From Prevotella sp. UBA1378 (GTDB lineage Bacteria; Bacteroidota; Bacteroidia; Bacteroidales; Bacteroidaceae): a stretch of 18,054 nt of DNA. The DNA lies in assembly GCA_002305505.1 (NCBI GenBank), contig DBRC01000002.1:1-18054 (forward strand). The letters run 5' to 3'. Below the pieces are notes generated by a model that was given only the letters and a program-made list of their open reading frames with translations, was not told where the DNA came from and did not search any database. The stretch's first letter is position 1, and each line of letters starts with the position of its first letter. A program made the position numbers and the translations under genes. Positions 6,863 through 14,857 of the stretch are shown here, piece after piece.

Positions 6863-8501
6863 TTCAATTTTGGAAAAGTGCATCATCGACAATTGGGACT
6901 TTGATGCACTGACAGACTATAAGGGGGCTACGCTCCAGTATCATGACGTGGCGCGGAAGATAGAAAAACTGCACATCATGTTCGAGAACAGCGGTGTTGT
7001 GCGCGGCGATAAAATCGCATTATGCGGCCGCAACAGTGCCAACTGGGCCGTTGCCTTCCTTGCCACGCTGACTTACGGGGCTGTGGGCGTCCCGATCCTG
7101 CACGAGTTTACGGCCGACCAGATTCACAACATCGTCAACCACAGCGAAGCAAAGCTCCTTTTCGTGGGCGACGTCGTAGCGACGCAAATCGACGCGACGA
7201 AAATGCCGGGACTGGAAGGTATCATCAACATCCCCGATTATTCGCTGGCTCTGTCGCGTACCGACAAGCTAACCTATGCACGCGAACACCTGAACGAGAT
7301 GTTCGGGAAAAAGTACCCGAAGTATTTCCGCAAAGAGCATGTGCACTATTACGTGGAATCCTGCGGCGACGAAAAGGCCCTGATTAATTACACGAGCGGG
7401 ACGACCGGCTTCTCGAAAGGCGTGATGATCCCCTACCGCGCGCTTTGGAGCAACTACGACTTTGCCCTGCATGTCATGGGGAAACATGTAAGGCGCGAAG
7501 ACAAAATCATCAGTATCCTGCCAATGGCCCACATGTACGGCATGGCTTTCGAGTTTCTTTTCGAATTCCTCACAGGATGCCACATTTACTATCTCACACG
7601 TGTTCCTTCGCCCGCAATGATTGCCCAGGCATTTGCCGACATCAAACCGGCCATCATCATTGCCGTGCCGCTTGTCATCGAGAAAATCATCCGCAAGAAG
7701 GTGTTCCCGAAGATCCAGAACAACCGCATGCGGCTGCTGCTGAACATGCCGGTCATCAGCAAGAAGGTGCAAGAGAAAATCTGCGAGCAAGTGGTAAAGG
7801 CCTTCGGGGGCAACTTCTACGAAATCATCATCGGCGGAGCTGCTTTCAACCAAGAGGTGGAATCGTTCCTCCACCGCATCGGCTTCCCTTACACCGTAGG
7901 TTACGGAGCTACGGAATGTGCGCCGATTATCTGCTATTCGGACTATAGTGAGTTCAAACCGGGAAGCTGCGGCCGCGCCGTGATACACATGGAGGTGAAG
8001 ATAGACAGCCCCGACCCGCAACGCATCCCGGGCGAGATTCTTGCGCGCGGGCTGAACGTTATGCTGGGATATTACAAGAACGAGGAGGCAACCAGGGAAA
8101 CCATTGATAAAGACGGTTGGTATCATACGGGCGACTTGGGCACGATGGACAGCGACGGCAACGTGTTCATCAACGGCCGGTCGAAGAACATGCTGCTCGG
8201 CCCCAGCGGCCAAAACATCTATCCGGAAGAGATTGAAGACAAACTCAATTCGATGGCGATGGTAATGGAGAGTATCGTTGTACAACGCGAGAATAAGCTG
8301 GTCGGTTTGGTATATCCTGATTATGAGGAGGCCAAGAACATGAATTTCACCGCCGACGACCTGAAGCATATCATGGAGCAGAACAGGGAGCAGCTGAACC
8401 AGATGCTTCCGGCATACGAAAGAATAAGCGAAATAGAAATCAGGGAACAGGAGTTTGACAAGACACCGAAAAAGAGTATTAAGCGGTTCTTGTACAGTTG
8501 A
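6840..8501 (+). CDS. Long-chain acyl-CoA ligase (AMP-forming), copy 2
   Basis: A 553-residue paralogue of the preceding ligase with every adenylation motif kept: P-loop YTSGTTGFSKG, VGYGATECAP, GWYHTGDLG, SGQNIYPEEIEDK and the terminal TPKKSIKRFLY. Relative to copy 1 it has one extra residue in the segment before the P-loop and lacks the last eight residues. The ATG at 6840 is preferred because the protein then aligns with copy 1 from residue 1. It starts 23 bp inside the upstream gene, in another frame, so translation of the two is probably coupled. An alternative upstream start at 6780 would add 20 residues with no counterpart in copy 1. Both copies being intact suggests different acyl substrates or a heteromeric arrangement; that is inference. 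Confidence 0.9.
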   Translation: MEQVPSFNSILEKCIIDNWDFDALTDYKGATLQYHDVARKIEKLHIMFENSGVVRGDKIALCGRNSANWAVAFLATLTYGAVGVPILHEFTADQIHNIVNHSEAKLLFVGDVVATQIDATKMPGLEGIINIPDYSLALSRTDKLTYAREHLNEMFGKKYPKYFRKEHVHYYVESCGDEKALINYTSGTTGFSKGVMIPYRALWSNYDFALHVMGKHVRREDKIISILPMAHMYGMAFEFLFEFLTGCHIYYLTRVPSPAMIAQAFADIKPAIIIAVPLVIEKIIRKKVFPKIQNNRMRLLLNMPVISKKVQEKICEQVVKAFGGNFYEIIIGGAAFNQEVESFLHRIGFPYTVGYGATECAPIICYSDYSEFKPGSCGRAVIHMEVKIDSPDPQRIPGEILARGLNVMLGYYKNEEATRETIDKDGWYHTGDLGTMDSDGNVFINGRSKNMLLGPSGQNIYPEEIEDKLNSMAMVMESIVVQRENKLVGLVYPDYEEAKNMNFTADDLKHIMEQNREQLNQMLPAYERISEIEIREQEFDKTPKKSIKRFLYS

Positions 8502-8540
8502 TGCCATACGGGGCTCATAATAAATCCTGTTACAAACGCC

Positions 8541-8558
8541 AGTCCGGGGTAAGGACAT
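8541..8558 (+). repeat. Intergenic motif AGTyCGGGrTAA, copy 1
   Basis: This 18-bp stretch (AGTCCGGGGTAAGGACAT) matches 11983-12000 at 15 of 18 positions, all differences being transitions. A shorter match lies at 17963-17974. All three copies are intergenic and on the same strand. It is 39 bp after the second ligase gene, before the terminator. Confidence 0.5.
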
Positions 8559-8579
8559 CACGTTAATCCGGCTGCCTCC

Positions 8580-8627
8580 CCTCCGCCTTGCGGCGGCCGT
8601 GCTGCTGCAAGGCGGAGGATTTTTTGG
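8580..8627 (+). terminator. Rho-independent terminator after the ligase operon
   Basis: A perfect 12-bp GC-rich stem, CCTCCGCCTTGC (8580-8591) with GCAAGGCGGAGG (8607-8618), a 15-nt loop, then A and six T (8619-8625). It lies about 80 bp after the second ligase stop. It is the clearest terminator in the window. Confidence 0.85.
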
Positions 8628-8676
8628 CCATTTTTCTGAGATAATTGGCCAAAAATCTCAGAAAAATGGCCAAAAA
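8621..8676. repeat. 22-bp perfect inverted repeat between convergent genes
   Basis: Arms 8621-8642 and 8655-8676 are exact reverse complements over 22 bp (left arm begins TTTTTGGCCA and ends TTCTGAGAT). The 12-nt loop itself contains TTGGCCAA, so the core TGGCC occurs three times. The left arm begins within the T-run of the terminator. Neither side has a normal terminator T-run 3' of the hairpin. It may be a small dispersed palindromic element or a transcript-stabilising hairpin. The stretch from here to 8774 holds no recognisable gene. Confidence 0.85.
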
Positions 8677-8774
8677 TCAAAACGATGGTTTTCTCTTTGT
8701 CCACCGCCGATAATGCTAATGGTCGACGATGATATGCCCCTCGTTTTTCAAACTGTCAGCACACAGCAGAGTCA

Positions 8775-11700
8775 TCAGAATACCAGTACCTTCCTCGCCG
8801 CCCCACTCTCTTCCTTTACGATATAAACACCTTTCGCGTGCATACCGCTTACTTTCACCCCGTTCAAATTATAAACTTCCGGTATGCAGCCCGTTGTATC
8901 TCCGGTTACCCGGACAGCCGTAACCGGGACGGATGGAAGGTAAAACAGCTGGAAATCGTCTACAGAAAACCATGTGCCGGTGAACTTCTGCCCCTTCGTG
9001 AGATAGCAATCATTGGTAAAACCAATGGTCAGCACATGCTCACTCACCTTAATACCGTCAATAACAAACTCGTTCCAGCCGTTGCCGAGTGAGCCTTTCC
9101 CTGCCCCATTGCCATCGTTGATTACAGCCACTTTATAAAGGCTGTCGGTCTCGGCCGTGATATATACACCGTCACCGTCGGTGCGGGCCTTGGCTACAAG
9201 CCGGTAAACCCCTGAAGGGATGTTCCGGATGGTTTGCCGGCCGGTATACCACAGGTTTCCGGCAACCGCATTATACGAATCGAAGTAGGTATCCGATTTG
9301 TTGCCGCTATAATGCTGTCCGCGCTTGATTTTGGCATCGCCATTGGTCAGACTAAGTGCCCAGCCCGTTTCGGCCTCAGCGCCCGGATTTACGATGAGAA
9401 AAGAAAAGTCAACAGAGTCTCCCGACTTTTCCGTTAGCTTCACTTTCGCGATTTCCTCATCCAACTGCCGTACAAGGTCATCCACCGATGCCTGTTCCGT
9501 CAGCATAGCAAGAATTCTTGCCTGTTCGGCAATCAGTTTTCCAAGTGCGGTGCATGCTTCCTCACTGTAGATGCCCTTGTACATTATCTCTTCCGCCTTG
9601 GCTTTTTCCGTATAATAAGCCGTAAAGTCAAGCGTAACCGATGCGTTGGTGATTGCACGGCGTAAATCGGTCAATGCCTGCAGCTGCTGGCTGTATCCCG
9701 TTGCTGTTTTTGCTGCATCGACCACCTCTGCCGGCAGCATGCTGCCCATTGCTTCTGCCTTTGCTATGGCACCTTCTAATGCAATAGAAACCGCCTCCGC
9801 ATCATTGCCTTCTGTTTTCTGCAATTTGAAATCAGACACACAGAACCAGCCTTTCGTCCCTCCTCCAGATACAGAAGCATATCCTACACGCAGCGTCCTG
9901 TCGGTACCAACGACCACCTTTCCGGTTTCTTGCAGTTCCCAACCCTCCACCTTATTCCAAATAGCCACTTTCTTTACCGGGGAAACGGCTGTGTCGCATT
10001 GTGCAATTGCATACGCGTGCTGGTCGGATATTTCCTCGGGGCCACACATCGACACGCACGATACAGTGTAGACACCAGGCTCCAATCCCCATAAATCCTG
10101 GTAAATATCCATTGAAGTAAAGTTGTTCGACCAGCTGTTCCAACATGTACGCCCGACAATATTATTGGTGCGGTAGTCGCCACCTTTGCTTATATTCTTT
10201 GTCATCCAGCTGTCCAGACCATCTGTAAACGACGGGTTCCGGAGAGTATCATGCACAGCCGTTGTGCCCTTATCGCTTTCCGCATCGCCCACAGCTTGCA
10301 CCAACAGCCCCATATCGCTGCTATCGATAGCTTTATTCAAGGCGGAAACTTGTTCACCAGTGAGCGATGCGGCCTCGACGGCGACCAATCCTTTCGCTTC
10401 CGAAAGCAAAACCTGTTTCATGGCCTCCGCATCGCCGAGCACATAGCTAGTAAACGATTTTGCAGGCAATTTTGCTACAAGGTACTTGCCATCGACATCC
10501 ATTGTCAATGTTTTCTCCGTCGCCTCATCATTACCTGCAACAACTATTATAGCACCGCCGGGGGTCATGGCAGAAAGTACGAGGCGGGCATTATCGACGG
10601 TGAGTATCCGGGAGCCCGGGGGGATAAGATGACTGTAATGTTTGAAAGCATAGTACTCGGCAGTATATCTCGGTGTGTTCGTCGAAGAGTTCACCTGAAT
10701 CAACGCATTCTGTCTCCATCCCCAGGTACTGACGCCATTATCCTTCAGTATCGTGTTCCAATAAGTATAGGTAGTAACCCGATTGGCCAGATAGTGATTG
10801 ATAAGCTTAAAAGTGTGCGCTGCGGCATTCCAGTCGAAAGTGCCGCTTCCGCATTCACTTTCAGTCATCACAGCCTCATAACCGGGATGGCGTTTCATCA
10901 CCTCGTTGATTTGCACGCCCCCTTCCCATTGGAACCCTATCTGTTTACAGTACTCCGCCACGCCGTCCGAATTCAATATCTGCTCGTAAACATCCAGCGA
11001 GGCAGTATTCATTGTGCCCACAATAAGTTTCACGCCTGGCTGGTGTTCTGCAAGATAGGGGCCAAGATACCGGCCAAGGAATTTACCGGTAGTCTCAGCC
11101 GTCCACGAACAACCGGGATACGGTGTATTCGAATAAGCCTCGTTCTGGTAGGCTAAGGCATAAATGGGGATTCCCTGCTCTTTATAGGCATTGATGAACT
11201 TATCGAAATAAAGGCAATAAGCTTGATAATATTCTTCGGCCCCGATGAACTGGTCATTGAAATAAGGCGGCACATTAAACGGGCAACCATTGGTCGGCGT
11301 CATGCGCTGCGCATAATGCTTATTGGTTTTCATCCACTGCGGAGGACTCCAAGGGGAAGCCCAGAACATCATCCGGGGATTCTGGTTTTGAGCTACCTTA
11401 ATAGAAGGTATAATGGTGGTGAGGTCGCGCTCGATGCTGAAATGTTTCATTTCAAAGTCGCCTTCGGTCTCGTTACAGCTATACCAGTCGCGTGCATAAT
11501 CGCTGGCTCCTACAGGGATGCGCCCCACGGTTATCCGCAGGTCGCCTTCGGGATGGAATACACGTTTAGCAAAAAGCTCCTTCTCGGCCATGGGCAGAAG
11601 ATTGTAAGCATCCCATCCCAGTTCGTTGAAGGTAGTGCCCCACCCATAAAAAGTCTGTGCCGGTTCGTCCGGACGAATCACTACAGCCGGCTTCCCTACA

Positions 11701-11834
11701 ACCTTGTCGGCAACCTGCACCATTGACATCTTCCAATAATTTCCGTCTGTAGACCGGAAGCAGATTGCTGTTGTCTGTGCCCCTACCGGCAGTCCTGCCA
11801 GCAATCCGGCAAGTAATAAGTCGATTCTCTTCAT
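8775..11834 (-). CDS. Secreted multidomain GH30 glycoside hydrolase
   Basis: A 1019-residue exported enzyme. A signal peptide (1-20, ending VGAQ) has no lipobox cysteine. The GH30 (beta/alpha)8 catalytic region with its side beta-domain spans about 45-465. The acid/base is Glu232 in AYQNEAYS and the nucleophile is probably Glu325 in MTESECG (Glu327 is the alternative). FWASPWSPPQWM and YTYWNTIL are typical of the family. After it come a beta-sandwich domain that looks carbohydrate-binding (about 528-672), a helical FIVAR-like stretch (about 678-800), a second beta-sandwich domain (about 808-965), and a tail with EVYNLNGVKV and KGVYIV resembling a type IX secretion C-terminal signal. GH30 enzymes retain anomeric configuration and cleave beta-linked glycans such as beta-1,6-glucan or glucosylceramide; the substrate cannot be told here. 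It diverges from the propeller-AraC regulator. Confidence 0.9.
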   Translation of the reverse strand: MKRIDLLLAGLLAGLPVGAQTTAICFRSTDGNYWKMSMVQVADKVVGKPAVVIRPDEPAQTFYGWGTTFNELGWDAYNLLPMAEKELFAKRVFHPEGDLRITVGRIPVGASDYARDWYSCNETEGDFEMKHFSIERDLTTIIPSIKVAQNQNPRMMFWASPWSPPQWMKTNKHYAQRMTPTNGCPFNVPPYFNDQFIGAEEYYQAYCLYFDKFINAYKEQGIPIYALAYQNEAYSNTPYPGCSWTAETTGKFLGRYLGPYLAEHQPGVKLIVGTMNTASLDVYEQILNSDGVAEYCKQIGFQWEGGVQINEVMKRHPGYEAVMTESECGSGTFDWNAAAHTFKLINHYLANRVTTYTYWNTILKDNGVSTWGWRQNALIQVNSSTNTPRYTAEYYAFKHYSHLIPPGSRILTVDNARLVLSAMTPGGAIIVVAGNDEATEKTLTMDVDGKYLVAKLPAKSFTSYVLGDAEAMKQVLLSEAKGLVAVEAASLTGEQVSALNKAIDSSDMGLLVQAVGDAESDKGTTAVHDTLRNPSFTDGLDSWMTKNISKGGDYRTNNIVGRTCWNSWSNNFTSMDIYQDLWGLEPGVYTVSCVSMCGPEEISDQHAYAIAQCDTAVSPVKKVAIWNKVEGWELQETGKVVVGTDRTLRVGYASVSGGGTKGWFCVSDFKLQKTEGNDAEAVSIALEGAIAKAEAMGSMLPAEVVDAAKTATGYSQQLQALTDLRRAITNASVTLDFTAYYTEKAKAEEIMYKGIYSEEACTALGKLIAEQARILAMLTEQASVDDLVRQLDEEIAKVKLTEKSGDSVDFSFLIVNPGAEAETGWALSLTNGDAKIKRGQHYSGNKSDTYFDSYNAVAGNLWYTGRQTIRNIPSGVYRLVAKARTDGDGVYITAETDSLYKVAVINDGNGAGKGSLGNGWNEFVIDGIKVSEHVLTIGFTNDCYLTKGQKFTGTWFSVDDFQLFYLPSVPVTAVRVTGDTTGCIPEVYNLNGVKVSGMHAKGVYIVKEESGAARKVLVF

Positions 11835-11866
11835 ATTTATAAGTTTGGTTTAATGTTATTCCGCTA

Positions 11867-11874
11867 CAAAGGTA
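11867..11874 (-). promoter_or_regulatory. -7 box of the GH30 gene
   Basis: Read on the minus strand this is TACCTTTG, an exact TAnnTTTG match, 33 bp before the GH30 ATG. Transcription should start near 11860. At the expected -33 position only an imperfect TTGA is seen, with a 22-nt spacer, which fits a promoter that needs an activator. Confidence 0.7.
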
Positions 11875-11982
11875 ACATATCCGCCACATATAACCTTCAA
11901 CAAAAGTAACCAACCCTTGGAATGCCTGTATTTGTCTCTGTTTGATACATTTGTTCGACTTGAATGTTATCTCTATTCCATC

Positions 11983-12007
11983 AGTCCGGGATAAAGATAT
12001 GCGGACT
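11983..12007. promoter_or_regulatory. Palindrome upstream of the regulator promoter
   Basis: AGTCCG (11983-11988) and CGGACT (12002-12007) form a 6-bp inverted repeat with a 13-bp spacer, ending 14 bp before the -33 element of the regulator. Its left part is also the second copy of the AGTyCGGGrTAA motif. The spot suits an operator in this divergent region, which also has TTTG repeated at 11931, 11941 and 11950. Function is inferred. Confidence 0.35.
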
Positions 12008-12021
12008 TTTCATCTGAAATA

Positions 12022-12053
12022 GTTGGAGGATTCAGAAAAAAACATTAAGTTTG
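12022..12053 (+). promoter_or_regulatory. Promoter of the propeller-AraC regulator
   Basis: GTTG (12022-12025, one mismatch to TTTG), a 20-nt spacer and TAAGTTTG (12046-12053, exact). Transcription should start near 12060. This rules out the TTG at 12051 as a start codon, and leaves ATG 12066 with a leader of about 6 nt or ATG 12078 with about 18 nt. Confidence 0.72.
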
Positions 12054-12065
12054 CGGAAAACAAAC

Positions 12066-14807
12066 ATGATATCCAAAATGAACTGCCGCTCTACCATATC
12101 AGCCATTCTGACACTCACGCTGCTGCTGCCCGGACATCTGCTCCCGTCCCAAGGCCAGCAATACACCCTGCACGAACTGCCCACACAGCAATTCCTGCCG
12201 GTAGCGAACGTGCACTGTATCTTTTTAGACAACGAAAGATACATGTGGTACGGCACTATTGGCGGTGGGCTCTGCCGGGACAACGGCTACCAGATAGATG
12301 TATTCCGGTCGGACAAGAACCATGCAGCATGGCAGATTAACAACGACATTACGTGCATCGCTGAAGATGCTTCGTACAATATATGGTTCGGCACACGTGC
12401 CGGGCTCTTCCGCCTCAACAAACACAATTACACAATTTCGCAGCCACTAAACAAGCAAATAAGTAAACAGGCTGTCGACCATATTCTTTCCGACCGCCAG
12501 AAACAGTTATGGATCAGTGCCGGAGGTAAGGTCTACCGTATTGGTACTGACGGATTGCTGAAAGCAGAATATACCTTGAAAACTAAAAATGCCTGCCGCC
12601 TTTATGAAGACAGCCGGCAGCAACTATGGGCCACAGAATGGGAAGGCGGCCTACTGAAATACAATCGGCAGACAAAAACATTCGAGAGAGCTAAATGGCC
12701 ATTAGCCGTCCATCCTATCAATATTGTAGAAGATGAAAAAAACTTTTGGGTATCTACATGGGGACACGGCATCGTACGCTATCATCCGTCTACCGGTAGC
12801 GTCATTCCTCAGCCCCCTACTATGGGCAGTAAGGAAAAACGGCAAGTCATCGATATGGAAGCCGACCACACCCAAGGTTTCTTATGGGTGACCACGATGA
12901 ACGATCTGTATCTGTACCGATGTCAGGATTCATCACTACAGCCCGTCCGGACAGAATCTTTCGTTCCGGGAGGGTTCAAGATTCTCGACCAGATAACAGA
13001 AGACAAGGAAGGGAATATCTGGGTGGCCGGATTCATGCCCCACACGTTCATTCTGGCACCTTACAACAACCGGCTGAAACGCTACCCCGTTCCGGCTATG
13101 CAGCAATTAAGCGGCTATCCGTTGCTCGCCGATAAGATTGCTGGTGTAAAAGATAATTATTTCTGGATATGGCAAGGCCGGAAAGGGTTGACACTCTACC
13201 ATGCCGATAGCGAAAGACTGGCCGAAGCGGGGGGCATAGCCTACCACCGGTGCATCGAGAAATGCCAAGGGGATGATTCGGGTATATGGGCAGCCAAAGG
13301 GAAAACCCTGATGAAACTTACACACGACGGAATGGCAGTCAAAGAGGAAATAATGAAGGAGATGCCTGAATCCATTTCTACAATCGCAGACTATGGCACC
13401 GGACAATTGTTAATCGGCACAGACAAAGGGCTTTACATATACACAATTTTCGGCAAAAAGCTGAAAAAGCTCTGTGACGCCGAGAGCCAAGTAATAGATG
13501 CTGCCGCGGCACCGGGCAATACCTATTATTATATAGCAGCAGGAAAGGGACTCTTCAAAATAAAAGGCAGGGAGAAAGGCAGACTGAATAAAGATGCGGA
13601 GGATTTCACTTCCATTGCCCTATCCGGCAACGGCACCCTGTGGGCAGGAACCCGGCAAGGGCAAGTCTACAGTCTAATGCCCGGCGACACACAGCTCGTA
13701 GCTGACAACCGGATAAGCAACGCTAACGGAGATGCAGTAATCTGCGTAGAAACGGACGCCTTGGGGCATATCTGGGTTGTATCCGACCAATCCATAAAAG
13801 AAATCGACCCTCAAACCCATGCTTTCCAAATCATCAGGAATTCCGACCCCTTCGTCCAGGTCAGTTATTTTTACAATGTCGTGCCTTTAGACGATAACCA
13901 TGTCATCATCAATGGTGCCGGTGCGTTCTGTATAGCCGAATCTTCACCCGAACTGAACAAATCCGCCTATGCACAGGTACGCCCGGCAGTTACTTCTTTA
14001 GTATTCAACGACTCAACCAAATTCATCGGAATCGGTGAAAGGGATGTGAAGATTTCAAGCAATGAGACGGAAGTGGTCGTAAGGTTCTCCACGTTCGACC
14101 ATCTCCATGCCCATAGAATCAGCTATGCCTACCTATTGAAAGGCTGGAATAACGATTGGATTTACCTTCCGCAGGGCATCAACTATGCCCGCCTTACCAA
14201 TTTGCCCAAGGGCAAGTATACGCTGCTTGTAAAAGCAACCGACAGCCAAGGATGTTGGAGTAAAGCCACCGAGGTATTGACCATCCACAGGATGAGGGCC
14301 TGGCACGAAACGTGGTGGGCTTACCTGTTGTTCATCCTGGCTGCCTCGGCATTGGCATACGGATTATGGCAGCTCAACAAGCGTATCCGCATCCTCCGCT
14401 TACTTCAGAAAAGACGACAGGCACTTTCACTCAGTGAAATTGAAATCACCCCCGAGGAAACACGTTCGGGCCGCCTGGACGAGCAGTTCCTCAAGCAAGC
14501 TATCCGCTTAATTGAAGAACATATTTCCGATTCCGGCTATAACGTAAAGCAGTTTAGCTGTGACATGTGCATGAGCCGCATGAACCTTTACCGCAAATTA
14601 CAACTGATGACCGGACAGTCGCCTACCGGGTTCATCCGTGACATCAGGCTGAAAAAAGCCGCTCAACTACTGAAATCCTGTCCACATGCGTCCATTGCAG
14701 ACATAGTGGAACGCGTCGGATTCGCCACGCCAAGCTATTTCAGCAAATGCTTCAAAGCTAAATTCGGTATGCTGCCAAAAGAATATGCCGGACAGCACAA
14801 GAAGTAG
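12066..14807 (+). CDS. One-component membrane regulator: propeller, Y_Y_Y, AraC, no kinase
   Basis: A 913-residue protein from ATG 12066 (909 from ATG 12078, also compatible with the promoter). Order: signal or anchor sequence (about 10-30); a periplasmic beta-propeller of repeated units ending in short motifs such as NIWFGTRAGLF, QLWATEWEGG and NIWVAGF (about 30-620); a Y_Y_Y domain (about 660-740, with YLLKGWNNDWIYL); one membrane helix (about 751-769); a short linker; and an AraC-type DNA-binding domain (about 807-908, with MSRMNLYRKL and FATPSYFSKCFKAKFG). Hybrid two-component systems of Bacteroides share this sensor and output but carry histidine kinase and receiver domains between them; here only about 37 residues intervene. 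LSEIEITPEE and RLDEQFLKQAI resemble the usual receiver-to-AraC linker. It should bind a glycan product and signal directly through the membrane, probably to the divergent GH30 gene. Confidence 0.88.
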   Translation: MISKMNCRSTISAILTLTLLLPGHLLPSQGQQYTLHELPTQQFLPVANVHCIFLDNERYMWYGTIGGGLCRDNGYQIDVFRSDKNHAAWQINNDITCIAEDASYNIWFGTRAGLFRLNKHNYTISQPLNKQISKQAVDHILSDRQKQLWISAGGKVYRIGTDGLLKAEYTLKTKNACRLYEDSRQQLWATEWEGGLLKYNRQTKTFERAKWPLAVHPINIVEDEKNFWVSTWGHGIVRYHPSTGSVIPQPPTMGSKEKRQVIDMEADHTQGFLWVTTMNDLYLYRCQDSSLQPVRTESFVPGGFKILDQITEDKEGNIWVAGFMPHTFILAPYNNRLKRYPVPAMQQLSGYPLLADKIAGVKDNYFWIWQGRKGLTLYHADSERLAEAGGIAYHRCIEKCQGDDSGIWAAKGKTLMKLTHDGMAVKEEIMKEMPESISTIADYGTGQLLIGTDKGLYIYTIFGKKLKKLCDAESQVIDAAAAPGNTYYYIAAGKGLFKIKGREKGRLNKDAEDFTSIALSGNGTLWAGTRQGQVYSLMPGDTQLVADNRISNANGDAVICVETDALGHIWVVSDQSIKEIDPQTHAFQIIRNSDPFVQVSYFYNVVPLDDNHVIINGAGAFCIAESSPELNKSAYAQVRPAVTSLVFNDSTKFIGIGERDVKISSNETEVVVRFSTFDHLHAHRISYAYLLKGWNNDWIYLPQGINYARLTNLPKGKYTLLVKATDSQGCWSKATEVLTIHRMRAWHETWWAYLLFILAASALAYGLWQLNKRIRILRLLQKRRQALSLSEIEITPEETRSGRLDEQFLKQAIRLIEEHISDSGYNVKQFSCDMCMSRMNLYRKLQLMTGQSPTGFIRDIRLKKAAQLLKSCPHASIADIVERVGFATPSYFSKCFKAKFGMLPKEYAGQHKK

Positions 14808-14821
14808 GGACGAAAAGGCCA

Positions 14822-14839
14822 GGGAGAATACCATCTCCC
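14822..14839. terminator. Weak hairpin between convergent genes
   Basis: GGGAGA (14822-14827), a 6-nt loop and TCTCCC (14834-14839) sit in the 50-bp gap between the convergent regulator and Crp-type genes. No T-run follows on either strand, so termination here is only a guess from position and symmetry. Confidence 0.25.
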
Positions 14840-14857
14840 CCTGTACGGCTGACAAAT

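Noticed and set aside
5582..8561. Long antisense reading frames of 378 and 430 codons opposite the two ligases
   Set aside because: They are out-of-frame shadows of GC-biased codons in well-supported ligase genes, recur in the same place in both paralogues, and show no family motifs.
8599..8826. 75-codon plus-strand frame over the terminator and palindrome
   Set aside because: It is built largely from the hairpin and inverted repeat and runs into the end of the GH30 gene; no sign of protein-coding selection.
12051..12065. TTG start five codons upstream in the propeller-AraC gene
   Set aside because: The codon lies inside the -7 box TAAGTTTG, upstream of the predicted transcription start.
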